Shown: positions 8,756-17,823, numbered from the stretch's first letter. The stretch is DNA of 64,000 nt from JBCCBV01 sp039033855 (GCA_039033855.1 JBCCBV010000001.1:248001-312000); one strand, 5' to 3'. The notes: generated by a model not told the origin, from the letters alone. A program made the numbers and translations.

Positions 8756-8786
8756 AGATTGCGGTGGCCTTTGCCGCTGCGACCGG

Positions 8787-8792
8787 TAGGCT
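8787..8792 (+). promoter_or_regulatory. Possible -10 box before the first cpaF gene
   Basis: TAGGCT ends 14 bases before the ATG at 8807, which would leave a leader of only a few bases. No Shine-Dalgarno sequence is seen. Confidence 0.3.
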
Positions 8793-8806
8793 TCTGCGAG
8801 CCCGTC

Positions 8807-10123
8807 ATGCCCCCGCCGTCCCCCGCCCATCCTCAAAACGACGCCCCGCCCGCCCCCGGATCCCCCGGAACCTCCGGATCCCCCGGAGCCGCTGGCGTTG
8901 CAGCCAGCCCCGGCGCAGCGGAGTCTGCGGATGGGCCGCCGGTGTCCGCGGTGTTCCAGCGGACCATCGAGCACTATCTGGCGCCGGTGCTGCGGTACCT
9001 GCGCGACCCGGCCGTGGCCGAGGTGATGATCAACCGCTTCGACGAGGTGTTCATCGAAAAGAGCGGCAAGATGCACCGCGTTTCCGCGGCGTTTCCCGAT
9101 GCCGAGGCGTATGAGGCGGCCATCAACAACGTCTTGCAGTTCACCGGGCGGAGCCTGAGCGACCGCGACATGCTGGTGGATGCGCGGTTGCCCGACGGCA
9201 GCCGGGTGCACGTGGCCAAGTCGCCGTGCTCTCGTTTGGGCATGGCGGTCACGATCCGCCGGTTCAGCCCGATGATGCTCGACGTCGACTGGCTGGTGGA
9301 GCTTGGGACGCTCACCCAGCCGGCCAAGGAGTACCTGGCCCTGGCCGTACGGGGCGAGCAGAACGTGCTGGTGGCCGGGGGGACCAGCTCGGGCAAGACC
9401 TCGCTGCTCAACGCGCTGTCGGCGTTCATCCCCAAGGGCGAACGCATCGTCACCATCGAAGACTCGGCCGAGCTGCAGCTCCAGCAGGACCACATGATTT
9501 CGCTCGAGGCCAAGGCCGCCGACCGGATGGGGCAGGGCGCGGTGGGCATCCGCGAGCTGTTCCGCAGCTCGCTGCGATTGCGGCCCGACCGGATCATCAT
9601 CGGCGAGGTCCGCGGGGGCGAGGCGCTCGACATGATCCAGGCCATGACCTCCGGCCACGGCGGGTCGATGGGCACGCTCCACGCCAACAGCACGCTCGAC
9701 GCCCTGAACCGGCTCGAAACCATGGCGCTCATGAGCAAGGTCGAACTGCCGCTCAACGCGCTGCGCAGCCAGATCGCCTCGGCCATCGATCTCGTGGTCC
9801 ACCTGTCCCGGCAGATCGGCGGGCAGCGGGTCGTCACTCAGATCAGCGAGGTCCTCCCTCCCGACGCCCAGGGCCAGTACGTCTTGCGCGACATCTTCCG
9901 GCTGGAGCCGGAGACCGAGGGATCGCGCTCCATGACCCTCCAGCCCACCGGGCTGACCACCGCCTTGGTCGGGCTGCCGCGCCTCAAACGCCCCGAGAAG
10001 CTGCACCCGGTCACCCAGCGCGTGCTGGGGCTCCAACCCGCCCCGGACGCCCCGGCATCCTCGGACACACAGCCCGACGGCAATCCACCCGCATCCGCGC
10101 CCCCGCAACCGCCTCCGGGGTGA
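8807..10123 (+). CDS. CpaF/TadA-type secretion ATPase (first copy)
   Basis: A 438-residue ATPase of the VirB11/PulE/CpaF class, the cytoplasmic motor of Tad (Flp) pili. It starts with a Pro/Gly/Ala-rich tail of about 45 residues, followed by the N-terminal domain. The RecA-like core has a Walker A GGTSSGKTS at 191-199, an Asp box DSAELQLQQ and a Walker B region IIIGEVRGGEALDM. It also has a His box around SGHGGSMGTLHANS. The C-terminus (about 400-438) is another Pro-rich tail. It is one of two CpaF ATPases in the locus; the other carries an FHA domain. The two Flp-like pilins follow it directly. Confidence 0.9.
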   Translation: MPPPSPAHPQNDAPPAPGSPGTSGSPGAAGVAASPGAAESADGPPVSAVFQRTIEHYLAPVLRYLRDPAVAEVMINRFDEVFIEKSGKMHRVSAAFPDAEAYEAAINNVLQFTGRSLSDRDMLVDARLPDGSRVHVAKSPCSRLGMAVTIRRFSPMMLDVDWLVELGTLTQPAKEYLALAVRGEQNVLVAGGTSSGKTSLLNALSAFIPKGERIVTIEDSAELQLQQDHMISLEAKAADRMGQGAVGIRELFRSSLRLRPDRIIIGEVRGGEALDMIQAMTSGHGGSMGTLHANSTLDALNRLETMALMSKVELPLNALRSQIASAIDLVVHLSRQIGGQRVVTQISEVLPPDAQGQYVLRDIFRLEPETEGSRSMTLQPTGLTTALVGLPRLKRPEKLHPVTQRVLGLQPAPDAPASSDTQPDGNPPASAPPQPPPG

Positions 10124-10299
10124 GAGACTGGGCAATTTACGATTGGGGCTGGACGGGCCGGAGGGGCCGTCGGTATGATAATTTGGTGAGCGAGCACGGT
10201 TCCACACCGAGCCGCTCGGCCTTACGCCCCGCCTTGGCGGCAACCTGAGGCCGCCGGGGCATCCAGGACGAGTTATCCGGGGCGAGCAAGGACCCGCCA

Positions 10300-10506
10300 T
10301 TGCGCAGACTTTCGACGAGTTGGACACGCTGTCGAGACCTGATTCTGCGGTTGCACCGCAACCGCAGCGGGGCCACCACCGTGGAGTGGGCTCTTCTGGC
10401 GGCCCTGATCGTCCTGCCAAGCTACCTCGTGATCCGCACCGGCCTGGATGTCTTGATCGGCCATTACCGGATGCTGACTGACCTGATCGCCTTGCCTACG
10501 CCCTGA
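10300..10506 (+). CDS. Flp-like pilin 1
   Basis: A 68-residue Flp/Fap-type pilin. A basic leader ends in RNRSG, followed by ATTVEWALLAALIVLP. Cleavage after Gly24 puts Glu29 at +5, as required for class IVb prepilins, with Trp30 at +6 where Flp pilins usually have Tyr. The hydrophobic segment covers about 26-46. The start is TTG at 10300. The bases around it, CCCGCCATTGCGCA, closely resemble those at the ATG of the second pilin, CCCGCCATGCGCA, supporting this choice. It would be processed by the CpaA peptidase downstream and assembled by the Tad machine. Confidence 0.8.
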   Translation: MRRLSTSWTRCRDLILRLHRNRSGATTVEWALLAALIVLPSYLVIRTGLDVLIGHYRMLTDLIALPTP

Positions 10507-10543
10507 CCCCCGGAACCTGACCCCCGGAACCTGACCCCCGGAA
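10503..10543 (+). repeat. Three tandem 14-base repeats between the pilin genes
   Basis: CTGACCCCCGGAAC occurs three times in a row, the third copy ending in AAA. The array begins inside the stop of pilin 1, whose last codons overlap it. The unit length is not a multiple of three and the array is non-coding after the stop. A G/C-poor relative, AACCCCCGGCACC, follows near 10578. Confidence 0.85.
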
Positions 10544-10692
10544 AATCCGCCCCCTGCATCCAGACCCCCGCAACGAGAACCCCCGGCACCGCACTGCTGG
10601 ACAAGCCTCGCAAGACTTGAACCACCCACCCCCTGCGGTCGGACCTCCCCCCTGCCGACCCGCCCCGCACGCCCCGCAATAGAGACCCCGCC

Positions 10693-10953
10693 ATGCGCAA
10701 AACCGCCAAGACTGTTTTGACCTCGACCCGTCGAACTTTTAGCCGCCTGCACCGCGATGAGCGCGGCGCCGAGGGCCTGGAAAAGCTGCTGATCCTGGCC
10801 GCAGTGGCGCTGCCGCTGCTGGCCGTGCTGCTGTTCTTTGGTCAAGACATCAAGGAGTATTTGACCAATAGCTGGACCGACGTCACCGATGCCGACGCCA
10901 GCGGGTCCGGCGGCGGTGGTTTGGGTGGCAACCCCGGACTGACCCCTCCCTAA
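10693..10953 (+). CDS. Flp-like pilin 2
   Basis: An 86-residue relative of pilin 1. The leader ends in RDERG, followed by AEGLEKLLILAAVALP. Cleavage after Gly25 puts Glu30 at +5, but +6 is Lys instead of the Tyr of classical Flp. The hydrophobic segment covers about 32-50. The C-terminal 25 residues are a Gly/Ser/Asp-rich tail (SGSGGGGLGG) absent from pilin 1. The two proteins share the pattern R-LHR-(N/D)-x-R-(S)G before the cleavage site. It may be a second major or a minor pilin. It sits 186 bases after pilin 1 and 75 bases before cpaA. Confidence 0.75.
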   Translation: MRKTAKTVLTSTRRTFSRLHRDERGAEGLEKLLILAAVALPLLAVLLFFGQDIKEYLTNSWTDVTDADASGSGGGGLGGNPGLTPP

Positions 10954-11028
10954 AACGGTGCGTCCGCATCGCTTCGCTTGTCGATGTGTCGTAACGCATG
11001 GGTTCTGCCTTGCTTCGTGTAGACGTGC

Positions 11029-11592
11029 ATGTGGGTAGCCGTAGTCGCCTATTCGGCCGTGATGTCGGTTTGTCTGGCCGCGGCCGTGTTCGACATGCGG
11101 ACCCGGCGGGTGCCCAACGCGCTGACCTACCCGGCGATCCTGCTCGGCCTGGCGGGCTGGGCGATGGTTTCAGCATGGAGCCTCGAACCCGAAGCCGTAC
11201 CCGGCGGCTGGCGGGCCTGCGCCGTGGCGGTACTGGTAACGGCCGTGCCGTGCGGGGTGCTGTGCGCGATGGGGCACCTGGGCGGCGGCGACTTCAAGCT
11301 GATGACCGCGGTGGCGGCGCTATCGGCGTCGTGGCCGATGGTGCTGGCGACCGCGGTGTACGCCCTGCTGCTGGCGGCGCTCGGCGGGCTGGCGATGGCG
11401 ATCGGCAAGCGGCAGCTGGGCGACGTTCTGAGGCGGCTGCTCGGGGCGGCCTTGGCCGGACAGGCGCCGCCGACGGCCGAGCAGGCGTCGATCCGCATCC
11501 CGCTGGCGGTGTTTATCGCCCTGGGCGCCGCGGTGGCCGGGGCCGAGCACCTGTTGGGCTGGCGCAGCCCCTGGGCCTGGGTCGGGCCTTAG
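11029..11592 (+). CDS. cpaA: Prepilin peptidase, CpaA/TadV type
   Basis: A 187-residue A24-family aspartic peptidase with several membrane segments, which cleaves the leader of Flp prepilins. The two catalytic aspartates are in the expected motifs: Asp22 in FDMRTRRVPN and Asp88 in GGGDFKL. It lacks the N-terminal methylase domain of PilD, as is normal for CpaA. It lies directly after the two pilin genes that are its likely substrates. A second, PilD-like peptidase is encoded elsewhere in this window (37.7-38.9 kb) and probably serves the FTLIELL pseudopilins. Confidence 0.9.
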   Translation: MWVAVVAYSAVMSVCLAAAVFDMRTRRVPNALTYPAILLGLAGWAMVSAWSLEPEAVPGGWRACAVAVLVTAVPCGVLCAMGHLGGGDFKLMTAVAALSASWPMVLATAVYALLLAALGGLAMAIGKRQLGDVLRRLLGAALAGQAPPTAEQASIRIPLAVFIALGAAVAGAEHLLGWRSPWAWVGP

Positions 11593-11660
11593 ACGGCCGA
11601 GTACCCACGCTCGCCACGGGCTTGCGGGGTGATGTGCCCCCCCGCCCGGCGCCGATGGAA

Positions 11661-11722
11661 CCCCGGGGCGCGTAGCGCGTCAGCCCCGGGAGTCCGAGAC
11701 TCCGGGAGCGGGGCTCCCGCTC
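11661..11722 (+). promoter_or_regulatory. Cluster of three overlapping GC hairpins before the kinase gene
   Basis: Between cpaA and the kinase gene lie three inverted repeats. CCCGGGGC (11662-11669) pairs with GCCCCGGG (11683-11690). An overlapping hairpin is formed around AGTCCGAGACT (about 11685-11705). GAGCGGG-GCT-CCCGCTC (11706-11722) forms a perfect 7-bp stem. The first two share bases and exclude each other, so this may be an attenuator or terminator. There is no T tract. Confidence 0.4.
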
Positions 11723-11740
11723 GGCACGGCCCGGCGTACG

Positions 11741-14407
11741 ATGTGTTCAGGAGAGACAGCCCGGCCGGCAGGTCGGCTCGCTGACCCCGCTTTCGGAGCC
11801 CCGCTCATCGCCGAAACGCACGCGAACCCCGCCCCGCCCGGACACGGCGTCCGACCGGGTGAGAAGATCGACCACTTCGTCGTCGACAAGCAGATCGGCG
11901 CCGGCGGGTCGTCGCTGGTGTTCCGCGCCAAAGACTCCCTGCTCAACCGCTACGTGGCGATCAAGCAGGTGCTGATCGACTCGGCGGTCGACCCCGAGGC
12001 CGCACGACACGCCATCTTGCGCGAGGCCGAATCGCACAAGCGCGCCGCCGCGGCCGACCCCAACCTGCTGGTGCAGTTCATCGACCTGCTCGACGACCCG
12101 CGCGGGCTGCTGCTGATCACCGAGTACGTGCACGGCTGGTCGCTCGAACAACGCCTGCAGGGCCAGACCCGGCCGCTGGGCGTGCGCGATGCGCTCGGGC
12201 TCTTGGCGGGCACGGCGAAGGCGCTGTCGGCGATCCACGGCGTCGGGGTGCTGCACCGCGACCTCAAGCCCTCCAACCTGCTGCTGCCCAAGGCCGGCGG
12301 GCTCAAGGTGGCCGACTTCGGGCTGGCCGCCGCCATCGCCGACCAAGACACCATGGACGTGGGCTCGGTGCGGTACATGGCGCCCGAACTGCTTCGTGGA
12401 GACACGGCCGACGCACGCAGCGACCTGTATGCGCTCGGCATGATCGCCTACGAGATGTTCGCCGGCCGGGGCGCGTTCGAGCAGGCTTTCCGCTCGGTGC
12501 TGCGCGACCGCCACAACCGCGCGATGCGCTGGATGAAGTGGCACACCAACACGCGGGCCAAGGCCACGCCGTTGCGCGAGCTCAACCCCGACGTGCCCGA
12601 ACCCGTGGCCGAACTGGTCGAACGGTTGATGGAGAAAGAGCCCACGCGTCGGCCGAACACCGCCGACGACGTACTGGCCGCCATCCGCCGGAGCCTGGCT
12701 CAAGACGCGATCGGGGCCGACGGTCCGTCCGACAGCGTCGCCGGGGACCCGCGCTTCGACAACGCCACGCCGACCCAGCCGGCCGAAGACACCGCTGCGC
12801 TGCCCACCAAGTCGAAGGTCCCCTACATCGTCGGCGGGGTGCTGGGCGCCTGGCTGCTGGCCGGGGCGGTGTTCCTGGTGGTCGTGCAGAACCAGCAGGC
12901 CGACGCCGAGCAAGCCGTGCAGGCCCAGGTTGAGCAGGCGTTCGACGACGCCCGCCAGTTGGGGGCGCGCGGGCAGTGGGAACCAGCGCGCGACGCCTTC
13001 GCCGCGCTGCGCGACGCGGCCGAGCCCGGCTCCGAAGCGTTCCTGACCGCCGAAGCCGGCTATCTCCACGCCGGCGCCTGGGCCGCGTTTGAAAACGAGG
13101 ATTACCTCCTGGCCAGCGAGTTGGCCGGTCAATACAACACACACCCGCAGAGCCAGAGCGACCGCGCCGCCAGGCTGGTACGCGAGGTCGCTCCGCGGGC
13201 CGCGTTCGCCGAGCAGATGGCCAGCATCGAAGCCGCGATAGTCGAAAACACGTCCGCGGCGCTCGACCGCGCCGACCAACGCCTCCGCCGACTGCGCGAC
13301 AGCGGCGCGGACCTGTTGGAAGCCGAGCAGATCGAACTGGCCGACGCTGAGTCGCGCCTGCGCACGCAGCGCCTCGACCTGACCGCCTCGGCCGTGATCG
13401 CCGAAGCGCAGAAGCTGCTCGGGCAGAACCGGCCGGACCAGGCGATTGCGCACCTCAAAGAAAAAGCCAACCGGCGTGAAGGCGCCAGCCAATCCGAAGT
13501 GGACTTGTTGGCCGAGCTCGAGCGGGACCAGGCGCTCGCGCTCGCGCGCGGCCGGGCGGACCTGGCGCTTGTCGAAGCGCAGCGCGCCACCGACCGGCAG
13601 GCCCGGATCGACAAACTGGCCGACGCCCGCGCGGCCTGGCAAGCGGTGGTGATGCTCAGCGACGACCCCGCCGATCAGGACCGGCTTGACGCGCTGCAAG
13701 CCGAGTCGCTGTTCGTCTTGGCACTCGCGGCGGAGGACGACGGGAAGATCGACGACGCCATCCGCCTGATGACCGAGTCCGACCGCCTGGCCCCCAGCCC
13801 CGACAAAACCCGCAAGCTGGCGACGCTCGAAATCCTCCGGCAGCGCGCCGACGAAATCGCCCGCGGCAATCGCCTGGCGGCGCAGGGGCAGTTCGACGAG
13901 GCCCGCGCGATCTTCCAGGCCGTGGGCGCCACCGCAGAGGCCGAGCGGGTCGACGGCCTGCTGGCCCGGCGCGACGGCATGGCCGCGTTCGCCCGGGGCG
14001 AGAACCAGCAAGCCTTCGACCTGCTCCAACGCGCCCAGACGCAAGGCCTGGCCGACGATGCCGAGATCACCGGCACCCTGGCGACGCTCACCCAACGGCT
14101 GGCGTTCGACGACATCCTTGGCGAAGCCGAACAGCTGCGCGAGGCCGGGCGGTTCGGCGACGCGCGCGAAGCCATGACCCGAGCGCGCGAGCAGGCCGTG
14201 ACCGACGCCGAGGTCCGCCGGCTCAACGACCAGGTGCTTCAGATCGATTACGCCGACTGGATGGACCAAGGCCGTCAAGCCGAGCAGTCGCTCCGCTGGG
14301 AAGACGCCCGCAGCTTCTACCGCCGGGCGCGCGACACCCAGGACACCGAAGCGGTGCAGGCCGCGATCCGCCGGGTCGAACGCCAGATCGGGGACGAAAC
14401 CGAATGA
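11741..14407 (+). CDS. Transmembrane Ser/Thr protein kinase with long extracytoplasmic helical region
   Basis: An 888-residue Hanks-type kinase. The kinase domain covers about 44-315: Gly-rich loop GAGGSS at 53-58, VAIK with Lys75, catalytic HRDLKPSN at 172-179, DFG at 192-194 and APE at 214-216. All key residues are present. A single membrane segment (about 360-382) follows. The C-terminal 500 residues are Ala/Glu/Arg/Gln-rich helices with TPR-like periodicity, likely outside the cytoplasm. The gene lies inside the Tad locus, and two of its neighbours carry FHA domains that bind phosphothreonine, so its targets may be Tad components. The next gene overlaps its stop by 4 bases. The ATG overlaps a TACGAT box, so the true start is not certain. 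Confidence 0.88.
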   Translation: MCSGETARPAGRLADPAFGAPLIAETHANPAPPGHGVRPGEKIDHFVVDKQIGAGGSSLVFRAKDSLLNRYVAIKQVLIDSAVDPEAARHAILREAESHKRAAAADPNLLVQFIDLLDDPRGLLLITEYVHGWSLEQRLQGQTRPLGVRDALGLLAGTAKALSAIHGVGVLHRDLKPSNLLLPKAGGLKVADFGLAAAIADQDTMDVGSVRYMAPELLRGDTADARSDLYALGMIAYEMFAGRGAFEQAFRSVLRDRHNRAMRWMKWHTNTRAKATPLRELNPDVPEPVAELVERLMEKEPTRRPNTADDVLAAIRRSLAQDAIGADGPSDSVAGDPRFDNATPTQPAEDTAALPTKSKVPYIVGGVLGAWLLAGAVFLVVVQNQQADAEQAVQAQVEQAFDDARQLGARGQWEPARDAFAALRDAAEPGSEAFLTAEAGYLHAGAWAAFENEDYLLASELAGQYNTHPQSQSDRAARLVREVAPRAAFAEQMASIEAAIVENTSAALDRADQRLRRLRDSGADLLEAEQIELADAESRLRTQRLDLTASAVIAEAQKLLGQNRPDQAIAHLKEKANRREGASQSEVDLLAELERDQALALARGRADLALVEAQRATDRQARIDKLADARAAWQAVVMLSDDPADQDRLDALQAESLFVLALAAEDDGKIDDAIRLMTESDRLAPSPDKTRKLATLEILRQRADEIARGNRLAAQGQFDEARAIFQAVGATAEAERVDGLLARRDGMAAFARGENQQAFDLLQRAQTQGLADDAEITGTLATLTQRLAFDDILGEAEQLREAGRFGDAREAMTRAREQAVTDAEVRRLNDQVLQIDYADWMDQGRQAEQSLRWEDARSFYRRARDTQDTEAVQAAIRRVERQIGDETE

Positions 14408-15045
14408 CCCCCCCGGAAACCCCGGATGCCCCGGAAACCCCGGATGCGACGGCAACCCCGCGCGCAACGGACGCCTCGGAAACGGCCGGGCCCCAAATGA
14501 CGGCGTCTGACATCAACCCCGCCGAGGTGCTCGCCCAAGCCAGGCTCCGGCCGTGGCACTGGACGGCGTTTGTGCTGCTGATCGCCGCCAACGGCGCCGC
14601 GGGCGTTTGGGCCCTGCGCAGCGCTTTGCCCGACCCGCTGGAGGCGGCTTCTAACTCTGCGTACACCTCGGGTTCGTCCTTGGCCACAAACGACGCGAGC
14701 CTCGACGCGCTCTATGCCCGGCCGGGCGCACGCGACGTGGTGGAGACGCTGATGTCGCCCGGGCAAGCGGACAGCCGGCTTCGCCGCCGAGCGTGGTGGC
14801 CTGCGTCCACCGAAGCCGAGGCCGAGGCCGTGCAGGCCGACGTGGCCCGCATGGCGGTGGCGTTGGGCTTACAGCAGCAGACGCCGCCGAGCCGCTCATC
14901 CACGACCGCGGTCGACGGCACGCTTTTTTTCGGCGATCCGCCCCCGGGGCTGCGTGTCGCGGTGGTCGGGGTCGAGAATGCGGGCGATGATTGGCGGGTA
15001 CGGCTCGCCACCCTCGAACCCGCCCCGGCCGGCCGATTACCCTGA
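14404..15045 (+). CDS. Single-pass membrane protein of unknown function in Tad locus
   Basis: A 213-residue protein. A Pro/Thr/Glu-rich cytoplasmic tail of about 50 residues precedes one membrane segment (about 52-72, WTAFVLLIAANGAAGVWAL). The outer part of about 140 residues has no recognised domain. Its ATG lies within the stop codon of the kinase gene (ATGA), so it is translationally coupled to the kinase. This suggests a partner of the kinase or an accessory pilus-assembly protein. The bitopic layout is like that of minor assembly proteins, but no homologue was recognised. Confidence 0.7.
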   Translation: MTPPETPDAPETPDATATPRATDASETAGPQMTASDINPAEVLAQARLRPWHWTAFVLLIAANGAAGVWALRSALPDPLEAASNSAYTSGSSLATNDASLDALYARPGARDVVETLMSPGQADSRLRRRAWWPASTEAEAEAVQADVARMAVALGLQQQTPPSRSSTTAVDGTLFFGDPPPGLRVAVVGVENAGDDWRVRLATLEPAPAGRLP

Positions 15046-15154
15046 CCGGCTCGCCCGACCGCGTTCCCGACTCCCCACCCGGTGGGTCAAGCGTCTGGCC
15101 AGAAATCGTCGGGGCCCGGTTTACCCCGGCCCCCCTTCCCCGGAACCTTTGCTC

Positions 15155-15916
15155 ATGGCCAGCCCGAACGATTCCCTCAACCCCGGCGGCGGCGGCAAGC
15201 TGCTGGTCGCCTCGGTGGTCGCGGCGCTGGCGGCCGTGCTGATGGTCAACCTGTATGTCGCCGCGGCGCGCGAACGGGCCGATCAGGAGACGATCACGAT
15301 CTACCGCCTCAAGGCGCCGGTCGAGGCGGGCTCACCCTTGAACCGCGACGACCTGGAGGAGAAGCAGGTGCCCGTCGCCTACGCCGACGTGTTCGAGGAC
15401 TACGTGGTGCGCAACGACCGGGCCGGGCTCGAAGGCGTCAACGCCTACGTGGGGGCGGCGTTCAACCGCGACCTGCCGGGCAAGGCCTTCCTGCTGCTGG
15501 ACCACTTCGAGACGGGGTCGGACACGCTGGTCAACCGCACGCCGCCGCCGGGCCGCGAGTGGAAGTCGGTGCCGGTGAACAAGAACCTGATGCCGCCTTC
15601 GCTGCGCCCGGGCGACGAGGTCAACCTGCGCATGGTGCTCGGCCAGCAGCCCTACACCGTGATGGAGAAGGTCAAGGTGGTGTCGGTCGGACGGCTGAAC
15701 CTGTTCAACCGCGAGGTCTGGGACCGCGGCACCGGCGGGGTGAGCACCATCGAGATCGAGGTCACCCAGCAAGAGGCCCAGGACCTGCTGCTGGTGCAGA
15801 ACCGCGCGGCGTCGGGGTTCGAGGTCACCATCCGCTCCGCCGGCGACACCCGCCTGGTGGACGTGCCCGAAGGCGGCGTCAACCCCCGGCTGCTGGACCG
15901 CATCAAGTCCGGCTGA
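15155..15916 (+). CDS. cpaB: Flp pilus assembly protein CpaB (RcpC)
   Basis: A 253-residue CpaB-like protein. A membrane anchor lies at about residues 15-34. A SAF-like domain follows (ITIYRLKAPVEAGSPLNRDDLEEKQVPV), then the RcpC/CpaB region with SVPVNKNLMPPSLRPGDEVNL. CpaB is a periplasmic component of Tad pili, normally acting with the secretin CpaC. No secretin gene is seen next to it. The ATG at 15155 was chosen because the conserved region begins shortly after; upstream codons in frame look non-coding. Confidence 0.88.
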   Translation: MASPNDSLNPGGGGKLLVASVVAALAAVLMVNLYVAAARERADQETITIYRLKAPVEAGSPLNRDDLEEKQVPVAYADVFEDYVVRNDRAGLEGVNAYVGAAFNRDLPGKAFLLLDHFETGSDTLVNRTPPPGREWKSVPVNKNLMPPSLRPGDEVNLRMVLGQQPYTVMEKVKVVSVGRLNLFNREVWDRGTGGVSTIEIEVTQQEAQDLLLVQNRAASGFEVTIRSAGDTRLVDVPEGGVNPRLLDRIKSG

Positions 15917-15948
15917 TCCAGAAGACACCCGGCAGCAACGGAAACCGC

Positions 15949-17811
15949 ATGGACCTCTGGCTCTTCGACCACAGCCGCAACACGCGCTCGACGCTGACCG
16001 TGGACGCCGAGGCGATTACGATCGGGCGCGACGAGTCCAACGCGGTGGCGCTGCGCAGCCCGTTTGTGGCCAAGCGTCACGCGCGGATCTATCGCAAGGG
16101 CAACCAGCTGATGCTCGACGCGCTCAGCCGGGCCGGCACGCGCGTGGCCAACCGCGAGGTGCTGCCGGGCGCGCCGGTGCGCATCGACTTCGGCGACGAG
16201 GTGCAGATCGGCCAGTTCTCCATCGCGCTCGTCGGCGAGCAACGACAAGACGGCCAGCGCGGCGCCGAGGAACAAGAGCTGCGGCAAGCGCTGCTCGACC
16301 TGCAGCGCGGGGTCCACGCCGAACTGCTCGACCGGATGAACCTGCGGGTGACCGGCTCGGTCAGCAAGCACGACGCCCGGGTGACCGAGCAGATCGGCCA
16401 GCAGCTCGAGCAGGTGCTCAACCAACGGCTGCTGGACATCGAGCCGGAGCTGATCGCCCACATCTGCCGGGAACACCTGCGACGTTTGGTGACGGCCGAG
16501 GTCGTCCGCCAATGCGAAGGCCGGGTCCAGACCGACTACCGCGACGAAACCCTGTTGGCCGGTGACCCCGAACACGACCACCGGCTGCACGGCATGGCCA
16601 CCGAGCTGGTCGATCAGATGCCCTTGCTGCTGGACCCCGCCGCCATCGCCGAAGACCTGGCCGTGGCCGAAGAGTCGTTCGCCGACTTGTTCGAGCAGAC
16701 CTGGACCCGGGTGGCGCCCGACCTCCGCCGGTACATCGCCAAACGCACGCTTGGCAAAGACATCCACGACGTGCTGTTCGGCCTGGGCCCGCTGCAGGAC
16801 CTGCTGGAGATGCCGTCGGTCAGCGAGATCATGGTCGTGGGCAAAGACCGGATCTACATCGAAAAACAGGGGGTGTTGCAGTCGGCGTCGCGCTCGTTCT
16901 TTTCCGACGAGGTGCTGCTGTCGGTGATCGAGCGGATCCTGACGCCCGTCGGCCGTCGGGTCGACACCAGCACGCCGCTGGTCGATGCGCGCCTGCCGGA
17001 CGGATCGCGGGTGAACGCGGTCATCGCGCCGCTGTCGCTGGTGGGCCCGTGCCTGACGATCCGCAAGTTCGGGTGGGTGCCGTTCACGATGGACGACCTG
17101 ATCGACCGCGGGTCGATCGGCGAGCGCGCCGCGGCGTTCTTGCAGGGCTGCATCGTCGGCCGGCAGAACGTGGTGATCTCCGGCGGCACGGGCTCGGGCA
17201 AGACCACGCTGCTCAACGTGCTCGGCGCTTACGCGCGCCCTGGCGAGCGCATCATCACCATCGAAGAGTCGGCCGAGCTCCAGCTGCCCCAACCGCACGT
17301 CGTGCGACTCGAAGGCCGGCCGGCCAACATCGAGGGCAAAGGCGCCTTCACCATCCGCGAGCTCGTGCGCAACGCGCTGCGGATGCGCCCCGACCGCATC
17401 CTCATCGGCGAAGTCCGCGGGCCCGAAGCGCTCGACATGCTTCAGGCGATGAACACCGGGCACGACGGGTCGCTGTCGACCCTGCACGCCAACACGCCGG
17501 TCGACGCCATGAAACGCCTCGAGGCGCTGGTATTGATGGCGGTGGAGATGCCGATGCGCGCGATCCGCGAACAGATCGTGACCGCCGTGGATTTGGTGGT
17601 GCAGGTGACGCGCCTGCCCGATGGCCGCCGACGGGTCACGCGCATCTCCGAGGTCACCGCCATCGACCCCGCCGACGGGCAGATCCGGCTGGAAGACATC
17701 TTCACCCTGCGCGACCCGTCGCAACCCCGCCTGCGCCACACCGGGTACCTGCCGAGCTTCACCGATGAGATGATCCAGCGCAGGCACTTCGACGTCGACG
17801 TGTTCCTGTAA
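15949..17811 (+). CDS. FHA domain fused to CpaF/TadA secretion ATPase (second copy)
   Basis: A 620-residue fusion. Residues 1-95 are a forkhead-associated domain with IGRDES at 25-30 and KRHARIY at 42-48, the positions that bind phosphothreonine. A helical linker (about 100-190) follows. The rest is a complete CpaF ATPase: Walker A GGTGSGKTT near 411-419, IITIEESAELQL, IGEVRGPEALDM and DGSLSTLHANTP. It powers Tad pilus assembly or secretion. Together with the kinase upstream it suggests that phosphorylation controls the motor. The gene follows cpaB by 32 bases and precedes tadB by 12 bases. A start upstream at 15082 would overlap cpaB completely and was rejected. Confidence 0.92.
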   Translation: MDLWLFDHSRNTRSTLTVDAEAITIGRDESNAVALRSPFVAKRHARIYRKGNQLMLDALSRAGTRVANREVLPGAPVRIDFGDEVQIGQFSIALVGEQRQDGQRGAEEQELRQALLDLQRGVHAELLDRMNLRVTGSVSKHDARVTEQIGQQLEQVLNQRLLDIEPELIAHICREHLRRLVTAEVVRQCEGRVQTDYRDETLLAGDPEHDHRLHGMATELVDQMPLLLDPAAIAEDLAVAEESFADLFEQTWTRVAPDLRRYIAKRTLGKDIHDVLFGLGPLQDLLEMPSVSEIMVVGKDRIYIEKQGVLQSASRSFFSDEVLLSVIERILTPVGRRVDTSTPLVDARLPDGSRVNAVIAPLSLVGPCLTIRKFGWVPFTMDDLIDRGSIGERAAAFLQGCIVGRQNVVISGGTGSGKTTLLNVLGAYARPGERIITIEESAELQLPQPHVVRLEGRPANIEGKGAFTIRELVRNALRMRPDRILIGEVRGPEALDMLQAMNTGHDGSLSTLHANTPVDAMKRLEALVLMAVEMPMRAIREQIVTAVDLVVQVTRLPDGRRRVTRISEVTAIDPADGQIRLEDIFTLRDPSQPRLRHTGYLPSFTDEMIQRRHFDVDVFL

Positions 17812-17823
17812 GCCCCGCGCCGC

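Noticed and set aside
11747..14467. A 906-codon open frame on the minus strand opposite the kinase gene
   Set aside because: It is the shadow of the kinase frame in GC-rich DNA. It has no recognisable domain, whereas the plus frame has all kinase motifs.
15082..17811. Upstream start for the FHA-CpaF fusion, giving 909 residues
   Set aside because: The extra part lies over cpaB in another frame and is Arg/Gly/Pro-rich without pattern. The FHA domain begins right at the ATG at 15949.
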